From Methylococcaceae bacterium UBA662 (GTDB lineage: Bacteria > Pseudomonadota > Gammaproteobacteria > Methylococcales > Methylomonadaceae), in contig DBNW01000007.1 of assembly GCA_002299425.1 (NCBI GenBank), positions 1 to 28,119 of the forward strand: 28,119 nucleotides of DNA, in the 5' to 3' direction. The number at the start of each line of letters is the position of its first letter. Positions within the stretch are counted from its first letter, which is position 1. The notes beneath the pieces were generated by a model. It ran no database searches. It worked only from the letters and a program-made list of their open reading frames with translations, and was not told where the DNA came from. A program made the position numbers and the translations under genes. Positions 7,841-14,644 of this stretch are shown here, piece by piece.

Positions 7841-9142
7841 CTACCGTGGTCTGGCTGGTCGCCGCCGTGCTTGGCCTTGAGGAGGGGCACCCGTGGTAGG
7901 TCGTCTAGGGTGAGTGGCGGCGGTTGGCTTGCTGTGCCAGTAGTCTTTTTTGCTGCTGTTGGGGTTCGGCGTGTTTTTCCTCGGTGCATCGACCGTCTTT
8001 AGCGACACCGGTGCATAGCCGGTGTCGGCCACCCGGGGGATCTCTTGTTTGAGCAGTTTTTCTATCGCCGCCAGTAACGGGGCCTCTTCTGTGCAGACCA
8101 AAGAAATGGCGGCACCCGATGACCCGGCGCGGCCGGTGCGGCCAATGCGGTGAACATAATCTTCGGCCACTTGCGGCAAGTCGTAATTGACTACATGCGG
8201 CAGTTCGTTGATGTCGATGCCGCGGGCGGCGATGTCGGTGGCAACTAAGGCGGTGACTTGCCCCGTTTTAAACGAATCTAAGGCACGGATGCGGGCACCT
8301 TGGCTTTTGTCGCCGTGCAAGGCGGCGGTGCGGATGCCGTCGGCGATCAGTTGTTTGGCCAGGCGGTCGGCACCGTGTTTGGTGCGGACAAAAATCAACA
8401 CTTGTTGCCAGTTGTTGTGGCCGATCAAATACGACAGCAGCTCGCGTTTGTGATCGCGCGGGATGCCATAAACCTGTTGGCTGATCCGCTCGGCGGTGGC
8501 GTTTTGCCGGGCGACCGCGATGTGGGCCGGATTATCCAATAATTGGTTAGCCAAGGTTTTGATGTCCTCGCTAAAGGTTGCCGAAAACAGCAGGTTTTGC
8601 CGGCGCTTGGGCAGTACTGCCATGATTTTTTTGACATCAGGCAGAAAGCCCATGTCCAGCATCCGGTCGGCCTCATCCAAGACCAGTATCTCCACCTTGC
8701 TTAAGTCGACAGTGCGCTGGTGGATGTGGTCTAACAAACGGCCCGGGGTGGCGACTAAAATATCGCGGCCGTGGCTGAGGTTGCGGATTTGGCTGTTGAT
8801 GCTGACCCCACCGGTGACGGCATCGCCTTTTAGCGGCAAATGACTGCCGTAGGTTTTAACGCTTTCCAGCACTTGCAAGGCCAGCTCACGGGTGGGTGTC
8901 AGAATCAGGGCACGAATGGGTGCTGGCTTGCGCCCGGCGTCGAAGGTTGCGGCCAGCAATTGCAGTAAGGGCAGGGTGAAGCCGGCGGTCTTGCCGGTGC
9001 CGGTTTGCGCGGCGGCGAGTACGTCGCGGCCTGCGAGGATGACCGGAATAGCTTGTGCCTGCACGGGGGTGGGGGTGTCATAGCCTTGTTCGGCTAGGGC
9101 TTTAAGCAACGGTTCGGATAAACCGAGTGGTTCAAATGACAT
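7841..9142 (-). CDS. rhlE: DEAD-box ATP-dependent RNA helicase, RhlE type
   Basis: ATP-driven RNA unwinding protein of the RhlE group, acting on ribosome assembly and mRNA turnover in the cytoplasm. The 433 residues carry the full DEAD-box set: Q-motif region (F3..PTPVQ), AQTGTGKT 45-52, PTRELA 83-88, TPGRLLD 132-138, DEAD 156-159, SATFS, and HRIGRTGRAG in the second RecA domain. The C-terminal 60 residues are low-complexity, proline- and arginine-rich (ending RRRPARPR), usual for RNA-binding tails of this group. ATG 9142 has AGAGG about six bases upstream. It follows moaA on the same strand after 106 bp, so co-transcription is possible but not obvious. rhlE is the best fit among DEAD-box paralogues, judged from the core and tail style. 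Confidence 0.9.
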   Translation of the reverse strand: MSFEPLGLSEPLLKALAEQGYDTPTPVQAQAIPVILAGRDVLAAAQTGTGKTAGFTLPLLQLLAATFDAGRKPAPIRALILTPTRELALQVLESVKTYGSHLPLKGDAVTGGVSINSQIRNLSHGRDILVATPGRLLDHIHQRTVDLSKVEILVLDEADRMLDMGFLPDVKKIMAVLPKRRQNLLFSATFSEDIKTLANQLLDNPAHIAVARQNATAERISQQVYGIPRDHKRELLSYLIGHNNWQQVLIFVRTKHGADRLAKQLIADGIRTAALHGDKSQGARIRALDSFKTGQVTALVATDIAARGIDINELPHVVNYDLPQVAEDYVHRIGRTGRAGSSGAAISLVCTEEAPLLAAIEKLLKQEIPRVADTGYAPVSLKTVDAPRKNTPNPNSSKKDYWHSKPTAATHPRRPTTGAPPQGQARRRPARPR

Positions 9143-9248
9143 GGTAAACCTCTAAAAATGCCAGTCTCGTGGGCTGGCGGGAACGAAAAATGAGTTGTTA
9201 ATGGCGCAGGGTCAGGCCGTTGTCGATGGGCCGCCGCTGGGCACGGGG

Positions 9249-10253
9249 CTAACCGCCGGTCATGTTCATGTGACGCAAGATCACCGGGTGTTCATGAAGG
9301 TTAAATTCATGTTTTTCCGGTTTAATGGCCATGGCGGCGATGATGGTTTGGCGCAGCAGTGCGCTGTCGCCTGGGTGCGAGCGGATGATGTGTTTTAAAT
9401 CGACTGAATGTTCGTTGCCTAAACAGAGCAGCAGACGGCCTTCGGCGGTTAGCCGGACGCGGTTGCAGCGGCTGCAAAAATTGTCGCTGTGCGGTGAGAT
9501 GAAGCCGACCCGAGTTTGGCTGTTGGCTACGCGCCAGTAATTGGATGGGCCGCCGGTTTTTTCCGTGCTGGCTATTAGGGCAAACCGTTTGGTTAAGTCG
9601 GCCTTGATTTGGCGGCTGGAGTAATAGGCTTCGGCGCGGTTATGCTGACTGACGACCCCTAACGGCATTTCTTCGATAAAACTGATGTCCAGACCGTTGT
9701 CTACGGCAAAAGCCACTAAATCACCGGTTTCCTCATGGTTGCGGTTTTTTAAGATCAGTGCGTTGATTTTTATGCGTTCAAACCCGGCTTGCTGGGCGGC
9801 GGTGATGCCGCGTAGCACTTGCGCTAAGTCGCCGGTGCGGGTGATGGCCTTAAATTTGCCTGCATCTAAGGTGTCTAGGCTGATGTTCAGGCGTTTTACC
9901 CCGGCGTTTTTCACCGCTTCCGCCACGCTTGCCAATTGCGAGCCGTTGGTAGTCATCACCAGCTCTTTCAGCCCCGGCAATTGACCTAGTTGAGCCAACA
10001 GCCCCAATGCGCCCTTCCTGACCAACGGCTCGCCACCGGTCACTCTGATTTTTTTGATGCCTAAGGCAACGAACGCTTGGGCGAGGGTATAAAGTTCTTC
10101 CAAGGACAAAATGTGGTCGCGTGGTAAAAACACCATGTCTTCCGCCATGCAGTACAGACAGCGAAAATCGCAGCGGTCGGTGATGGAGAGGCGCAGGTAA
10201 TCGACGGTGCGGCCGTAGCGGTCGATCAAGGGTGCCGGGGGGGATGTTGTCAT
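9249..10253 (-). CDS. moaA: GTP 3',8-cyclase (molybdopterin cofactor synthesis, MoaA)
   Basis: Radical SAM enzyme that converts GTP to 3',8-cyclo-7,8-dihydro-GTP in the first step of molybdenum cofactor synthesis. Seen: N-terminal iron-sulfur motif CDFRCLYC (Cys 28, 32, 35), GGEPL SAM-binding motif, NISLDTL, a C-terminal second cluster motif CSRCNRVRLTAEGRLLLC, and the conserved C-terminal Gly-Gly (MTGG) needed for activity. From ATG 10253 the length is 334 residues, close to E. coli MoaA (329). An ATG at 10283 would add ten residues (MAALSLCYTS) without better ribosome-binding support, so the start is uncertain. No other moa genes are adjacent, and I see no molybdenum-cofactor riboswitch in the 80 bp upstream. 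Confidence 0.95.
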   Translation of the reverse strand: MTTSPPAPLIDRYGRTVDYLRLSITDRCDFRCLYCMAEDMVFLPRDHILSLEELYTLAQAFVALGIKKIRVTGGEPLVRKGALGLLAQLGQLPGLKELVMTTNGSQLASVAEAVKNAGVKRLNISLDTLDAGKFKAITRTGDLAQVLRGITAAQQAGFERIKINALILKNRNHEETGDLVAFAVDNGLDISFIEEMPLGVVSQHNRAEAYYSSRQIKADLTKRFALIASTEKTGGPSNYWRVANSQTRVGFISPHSDNFCSRCNRVRLTAEGRLLLCLGNEHSVDLKHIIRSHPGDSALLRQTIIAAMAIKPEKHEFNLHEHPVILRHMNMTGG

Positions 10254-10363
10254 GGACGTGTAACAAAGGCTAAGGGCCGCCATGCTACCACAGACCCGGT
10301 TATGTGGGAATGCCTTGCCAGACTGAACAGGGCATTACAAAACCGTGACTAACTCCCGGCCTT

Positions 10364-11722
10364 TTAGCTTTCGTCAAGTTTGCGGTACAGGGTGCCCCGG
10401 TCTATGCCCAAAATTTTCGCGGTTTGCGCTTTGTTGCCCTGGGTTAGCGTCAAAATTTGCCGGATATAAGCACTTTCCAATGCGGCTAGCGACATCGGTT
10501 GGGCGGCGGCGTGCTCAAGCAGATTATCGTCAACAGCCAGTTGCGTGGCTTGCGCTAGGTCTTCTAGCATCACCGTGTCGTGTTCGGACAAAGCCACCGC
10601 CCGCTCCAGCATGTTAGCCAATTCCCGCACATTGCCAGGCCAGGCGTAGGCGCGGATCCAGCGCATCGCTTCGGCAGAAATGCCTTGTACCGTGCGCTGG
10701 AGTTTGCGTTGGGCATCTCGTAGCAACTGGTCTACGAGGCCGTCTAGGTCGGCGCGGCGTTCGCGTAGCGGCGGTATATCCAGCCTGATTACGTTTAGCC
10801 GATAGTACAAGTCGCTACGCATCAAGCCGTTTTGTACGGCTTTTTCGATGGCTTGGTTGGTGGCGGCGATGATGCGCACGTCGGTGCTGGTTTCACTGCT
10901 GGCTCCCACCGGCCTGACCTTGCCCGTTTCCAAGGCTAACAAGATTTTAGGTTGCACGGCCAGCGGCATTTCGCCGATTTCATCCAGAAACAAGGTGCCG
11001 CCCTTAGCCTCCACAAACAAGCCCGGCCTGTGCTCGCGGGCGTCGGTGTAAGCACCTTTGTTGACCCCGAACAACTCACTTTCTACCAAAGCGTAGGGCA
11101 GGGCCGCACAGTTAATTTGCAAGAACGACCCGGAGCGTTGGCTTTGGGCGTGGATGAAGCGTGCCAGTGCGCCTTTGCCGACACCGCTTTCCCCGGTCAG
11201 TAGCACCGGCAAGTTGGTTTGCGCGGCGCGTTTGGCTAAGTGCAGAATTTTTTTCATAGCCGGGCTTTCGGCGATCAGACCGTCGGGTGCAGGCCCGTCG
11301 TCTGCTTGGGCCAGGCGGACGATGTTGCGGCGCATGCTGTGGTCGGCGAAAGCCTTGGCGATGGCGGCTAGCAAGGCGTTTAGGCTGAAGGGTTTGGTGA
11401 CAAAGCCGCAGGCACCGGCTTGCAGGCTGGCGACGCCCAGCTCAATGCTGCCGAAGGCGGTGATCAGCAGCACCAGTTGCTCGGGTTTGATGGCATGAAC
11501 AGCGGCCATTAAATCCAATCCGCGCAAGCCGGGCATTTCGATGTCGCTGACCAGCAGATCGTAATCTTTACAGCTTAAGCGGTGCAGTGCCTGCTGCGGG
11601 TTGGTTTCGCCCGTTACTAGGTAGCCGTTGCCGGTCAGCATTTCGACCAGGTAGTCAACGATGCCGCGGTCGTCGTCCAAGACCAAGATGCGTTTGCGTT
11701 CTGCACTCTCGGCGGCGGTCAT
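10364..11722 (-). CDS. Sigma54-dependent response regulator (NtrC family)
   Basis: Two-component DNA-binding activator that, once phosphorylated, remodels sigma54 RNA polymerase. The 452 residues show a receiver domain (acidic pocket DDD 16-18, phosphoacceptor Asp60 in LLVSDIEMPG, Lys110), an AAA+ domain with GESGVGKG 177-184, Walker B GGTLFLDE 241-248, and WPGNVREL, then a Fis-type helix-turn-helix (about 414-448, ending GIDRGTLYRKL). The sigma54-contact loop is GAYTDA (223-228) rather than canonical GAFTGA. ATG 11722 overlaps the kinase stop (ATGA), so the pair is co-translated; longer frames upstream lie inside the kinase gene. Its likely target is the sigma54 promoter of the divergent RND operon at 13389-13403, which is an inference from proximity. 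The specific family name (ZraR/AtoC-like) cannot be decided. Confidence 0.93.
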   Translation of the reverse strand: MTAAESAERKRILVLDDDRGIVDYLVEMLTGNGYLVTGETNPQQALHRLSCKDYDLLVSDIEMPGLRGLDLMAAVHAIKPEQLVLLITAFGSIELGVASLQAGACGFVTKPFSLNALLAAIAKAFADHSMRRNIVRLAQADDGPAPDGLIAESPAMKKILHLAKRAAQTNLPVLLTGESGVGKGALARFIHAQSQRSGSFLQINCAALPYALVESELFGVNKGAYTDAREHRPGLFVEAKGGTLFLDEIGEMPLAVQPKILLALETGKVRPVGASSETSTDVRIIAATNQAIEKAVQNGLMRSDLYYRLNVIRLDIPPLRERRADLDGLVDQLLRDAQRKLQRTVQGISAEAMRWIRAYAWPGNVRELANMLERAVALSEHDTVMLEDLAQATQLAVDDNLLEHAAAQPMSLAALESAYIRQILTLTQGNKAQTAKILGIDRGTLYRKLDES

Positions 11723-13194
11723 AAGCCGGCCTGGTCTAGGGGCAATAAAACAGTAACCGTGCAGCCTTGCCCTAAAACACTGGCGGCGGTGATGCTGCCG
11801 TGGTGTGCCAGCACCAGGCTGCGCGCCACGGCCAGCCCTAGGCCTACGCCGCCTTGGCCGTGGCGGGTGGTGAAAAACGGTTCGAATACATGTGCGAGCA
11901 CCTCTTCGGACATGCCGCAGCCGTTGTCGCAGACACAAAGCTCGACCGCTTCTGCGGTTGGGAAGGTGCCTACAGGCGAGCATTGGCTGGGCTTTAGGGT
12001 GACGGCAATCAGGCCGCCGTCAGGGGTGGCCGCTAAAGCGTTGGTGATGAGGTTTAAGACAATTTGCTGGATGGCGTCGCTGTCGGCTACGGTGGTCGGG
12101 AGTTCGTCTGCGGCGGTAAAATGCAGTCCGATGTCTCGGCGGCGGGCCTCGTATTCTAAAAGGCTTAAGACGGCTTGTACGGGTGTGCGCATGTCGCAGC
12201 GGATAAAATGCGGCGGCCGACGGCGGGTGAATTCCAGTAATTGGTGTACGATGCGAGTGATGCGACCGGCTTGCTCGGCGAGAATTTGGGCGTTGTGCAG
12301 AACCTCCTGCGGACACGCCGCGCATACCTGTAAATACTCGGCCCGGCCGCGCAGGATTTGCAGCGGCGAGCCAATTTCATGGGCCAATCCGGCGGACAAC
12401 TGGCCGATGGTGATGAGCTTGTCGGCTTCTTGCAGCGCGGTTTGCAGGTGGCGGCGCGATTGCGCTTCCGTTTTTAGTTTTTGCCGGGCGTTGTCCAGCT
12501 CTAGGGCCATGCTGTTGAAGGCCAGCAAAACCTTGCCAATTTCATCGTGCGGGTTTTTCAGCGGCAGCGGCGAGAAGTCGCCTTGTTGGATGCGGGCCAT
12601 GCCAGCATCCAGGCGTTTTAGCGGCCAACCGATGTAAAACCAACAAATAGCCGTACACAAAGGCACGGCGACCAGCGCGAAGCTGCCTGCGGAAGTCAGC
12701 AGGTTGCGTTGCAGCAGATCCACTTCGCGGCGCATGCTCTTAAGCGAGCGCACCACGACTAACAGCCTCAGTTGCACAGGGTGTTCTTGTTGCAGAGGCA
12801 GGATCACGGCCATGTAGTCGGGGTTTTGCACCGGGTAGAAAAATTGTTCGTCATGCTGATTTGCCCAAACGGATTCCAGTTTGGTTTGAAATTCGGGGCT
12901 GAAGGCATGACCGGTTCCGGGGAAATGCAAACCGTTTTGGTCATAAACCCAAATGCTAAGGTCAGGCTTGACGGTCTCAAGCCCTGCCAGCAGTTCTTCG
13001 ATGTCTTCTAGTTGTTTGTCTCGGGCGGCATTTTTGATGGCGATTTGCAGGCTTTTACCCAGTAATTGGGTTTGCTGGGCAATTTCGTCGGCTAAATCTT
13101 GCTGTTCGATCAAAAGATTGTAATAGCCGAAGCCGATAAAAATAAACAGGGCCACGGAAATTAAGGAAAGGGTCAGCTTGCTGGCAATGCGCAT
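11719..13194 (-). CDS. Membrane sensor histidine kinase
   Basis: Sensor partner of the downstream sigma54 response regulator. The 491 residues have transmembrane segment 1 (about 8-28), a periplasmic sensor region (about 30-165) without a motif I can name, transmembrane segment 2 (about 168-190), a HAMP-like linker (191-245), H-box GLAHEIGSPL with phospho-His 272, N-box around Asn381/Asn385 (IVLNLITNA), G1 DNGCGM, F-box FEPFFTT and G2 GVGLGLAV. The ending in an ATP-binding domain with no attached receiver is typical of NtrB/ZraS-style partners. A CxxC pair (Cys291, Cys294) after the H-box is unusual and might be redox- or metal-sensitive, but this is speculation. The start codon at 13194 lies only 7 bp from a 42-bp dyad that may regulate it; no clear Shine-Dalgarno is visible. 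Confidence 0.93.
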   Translation of the reverse strand: MRIASKLTLSLISVALFIFIGFGYYNLLIEQQDLADEIAQQTQLLGKSLQIAIKNAARDKQLEDIEELLAGLETVKPDLSIWVYDQNGLHFPGTGHAFSPEFQTKLESVWANQHDEQFFYPVQNPDYMAVILPLQQEHPVQLRLLVVVRSLKSMRREVDLLQRNLLTSAGSFALVAVPLCTAICWFYIGWPLKRLDAGMARIQQGDFSPLPLKNPHDEIGKVLLAFNSMALELDNARQKLKTEAQSRRHLQTALQEADKLITIGQLSAGLAHEIGSPLQILRGRAEYLQVCAACPQEVLHNAQILAEQAGRITRIVHQLLEFTRRRPPHFIRCDMRTPVQAVLSLLEYEARRRDIGLHFTAADELPTTVADSDAIQQIVLNLITNALAATPDGGLIAVTLKPSQCSPVGTFPTAEAVELCVCDNGCGMSEEVLAHVFEPFFTTRHGQGGVGLGLAVARSLVLAHHGSITAASVLGQGCTVTVLLPLDQAGL

Positions 13195-13201
13195 AGGGCA
13201 A

Positions 13202-13243
13202 GGTGTGGTTTTTTGCTACAGTGCTGTAGTGTATAAAAACACC
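13202..13243. promoter_or_regulatory. 42-bp imperfect dyad, candidate activator-binding site
   Basis: An inverted repeat is centred at 13222/13223. The inner arms CTACAG and CTGTAG (13216-13221 and 13224-13229) are perfect around TG, and the outer arms GGTGT (13202-13206) and ACACC (13239-13243) pair exactly with the same centre, with partial pairing between. It sits 8 bp before the kinase start and about 168 bp upstream of the -24 element of the RND operon, a normal enhancer distance for a sigma54 activator. The core CAGTGCTG recurs at 13346-13353. A role as the response regulator's enhancer is inference. Confidence 0.5.
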
Positions 13244-13345
13244 GGCATCAAAGAAACGTTTTCCCTTAAAGACGTAGCTGAATCTGCGCACACCGCCCCC
13301 GTATGCCCTAAAACTTCGTCGCCGTTTAGTGGCTTAAGAACACGG

Positions 13346-13353
13346 CAGTGCTG
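13346..13353. promoter_or_regulatory. Second CAGTGCTG half-dyad, possible weaker activator site
   Basis: CAGTGCTG occurs here and again at the centre of the 42-bp dyad (13219-13226), 127 bp apart. Flanks here are CGG and GCA, so the outer arms are not conserved. It lies 36 bp upstream of the -24 element. An 8-base match can arise by chance, so it is only a candidate. Confidence 0.25.
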
Positions 13354-13388
13354 GCAAATAGCCGATCGGGGATGGCAGTTTTGATTTA

Positions 13389-13403
13389 TGGCACTTTTAT
13401 TGC
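13389..13403 (+). promoter_or_regulatory. Sigma54 (-24/-12) promoter of the RND efflux operon
   Basis: TGGCAC (13389-13394), five bases, then TTGC (13400-13403) followed by T matches the sigma54 consensus TGGCAC-N5-TTGC with exact GG-to-GC spacing of ten bases. Transcription would start near 13415, giving about 98 bases of leader before the ATG at 13513. The neighbouring sigma54 activator makes this very plausible. The same stretch also contains TTGATT (13381-13386) and TATAAT (13405-13410) 18 bases apart, so a sigma70 promoter could overlap and give basal expression. Confidence 0.8.
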
Positions 13404-13512
13404 TTATAATTTGTCTTTGCTGATGCGGGGTAGACCGATAGCCCAAATAGCCCTTGCTGATGCCCCACAGTCGGGCTTAAGTATTCGTTCCATGACCTAT
13501 GATGATTCAAAA

Positions 13513-14625
13513 ATGAAAATCGCGCCTATTTTGCTTTTTCTAATCGCTACTTTGTTAGCCGCCTGCGACCCTGAACCGACTCCGAAACCACCCGATAACC
13601 ATAAAGTAATAAGCCCGTTCGTTAAAGATTTAACGTACAGTGCCGAATACGTGGCCGAAATCCATGCCATCCGGCATGTTGAGCTACGCAGCAAAGTAAA
13701 AGCCTACTTGGACAAAATTCATGTTGACGAAGGCCGCGCGGTAGCCGCCGGGCAATTGCTGTTTACCTTAAACCCGCAGGCCTTACAGAAGGAACTGCAA
13801 AAAGCCGAGGCCGCCTACAAGAGTGCGATAGCCGATTTGCGAGTAGCCGAGGTGGAGCTGCGCAACGTGCAGTTGTTGGCGGATAAGAACATCGTTGCCC
13901 AAACCGAGTTGGATGTGGCCAAGGCTAGGGTAGCGGCTTTGCAGGCTGACGTGGATGAGACCGTGGCCGGCAAAGGCCATGCGGCACTGTTGTTAGCTTT
14001 TTCGGAGATCAAAGCACCGTTTGCCGGCGTCATTAACCGCATCCCGAACAAAGTCGGCAGCTTGATAGAGGAAGCCGGGATACTGACCACGCTTTCTGAC
14101 AACAGCGAGGTATTGGCTTACTTCAATTTATCAGAAGCCGATTACCTAGACAACCTGGCCTCCGGGCAGAAGCATTATGACAAGGTTGTCGGCCTAAGAT
14201 TGGCCAACGCGGCAATTTACGATCATGAAGGCAAGGTGGATATGGTGGCCAGCGTATTTGACCGGGCCACCGGGAACATTGCCTTTAGGGCCAAGTTTCC
14301 CAATCCGGACAGGTTGTTGAAAGAAGGCTCTAACGGCAAAGTGTTGATCAACAGACAGCTTAAGCAAGCCGTGCTGATTCCACAAAAATCTACTTTTGAG
14401 GTACAGGACAAGCTGTTTGTTTATGTGGTTGATCCACAGGGCGTGCTTAAACAGCGTAGCATTGTGCCAAAAATGCGTATCCCGGATTTTTTTGTCGTTG
14501 AGTTTGGTTTGTTGAGTACGGATAAAATCCTGTTTGAGGGGGTCGAAGGTGTGCGTGACGGTGACAAAATCCAACCCACATGGGTTAATTTGGTGGATGA
14601 GATGCCGTCCGTCAACGACCTCTAA
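13513..14625 (+). CDS. RND efflux periplasmic adaptor (membrane fusion lipoprotein)
   Basis: HlyD/AcrA-type adaptor linking the inner-membrane RND pump to the outer-membrane channel. From ATG 13513 it has 370 residues with a lipoprotein signal peptide (MKIAPILLFLIATLLAAC, lipidated Cys18). A lipoyl-type domain (LRSKVKAYLDKIHVDEGRAV), a coiled-coil hairpin (about residues 90-165), the returning lipoyl half (IKAPFAGVINRIPNKVGSLI), beta-barrel and membrane-proximal domains follow. The start is chosen for the lipobox. An in-frame ATG at 13492 would add seven residues (MTYDDSK), and frames further upstream would include the sigma54 promoter. No strong Shine-Dalgarno precedes either ATG. It is the first gene of a three-gene plus-strand operon. 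Substrate is unknown; the AcrA/MexA/MexE-like fold does not define it. Confidence 0.93.
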   Translation: MKIAPILLFLIATLLAACDPEPTPKPPDNHKVISPFVKDLTYSAEYVAEIHAIRHVELRSKVKAYLDKIHVDEGRAVAAGQLLFTLNPQALQKELQKAEAAYKSAIADLRVAEVELRNVQLLADKNIVAQTELDVAKARVAALQADVDETVAGKGHAALLLAFSEIKAPFAGVINRIPNKVGSLIEEAGILTTLSDNSEVLAYFNLSEADYLDNLASGQKHYDKVVGLRLANAAIYDHEGKVDMVASVFDRATGNIAFRAKFPNPDRLLKEGSNGKVLINRQLKQAVLIPQKSTFEVQDKLFVYVVDPQGVLKQRSIVPKMRIPDFFVVEFGLLSTDKILFEGVEGVRDGDKIQPTWVNLVDEMPSVNDL

Positions 14626-14644
14626 CTTTTAAAACACTATTGTC

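Noticed and set aside
10284..10363. Molybdenum cofactor riboswitch upstream of moaA
   Set aside because: The gap is only 80 bp and shows no long structured leader resembling that riboswitch.
11759..12637. 292-codon plus-strand open frame opposite the histidine kinase
   Set aside because: Antisense to the kinase H-box and ATP-binding motifs; translation rich in Cys/Arg/Ser without family features.
13381..13410. Reading TTGATT and TATAAT as the main promoter of the RND operon
   Set aside because: The exact sigma54 match overlaps it and a sigma54 activator is next door, so sigma54 is preferred; a basal sigma70 activity remains possible and is mentioned in the promoter entry.
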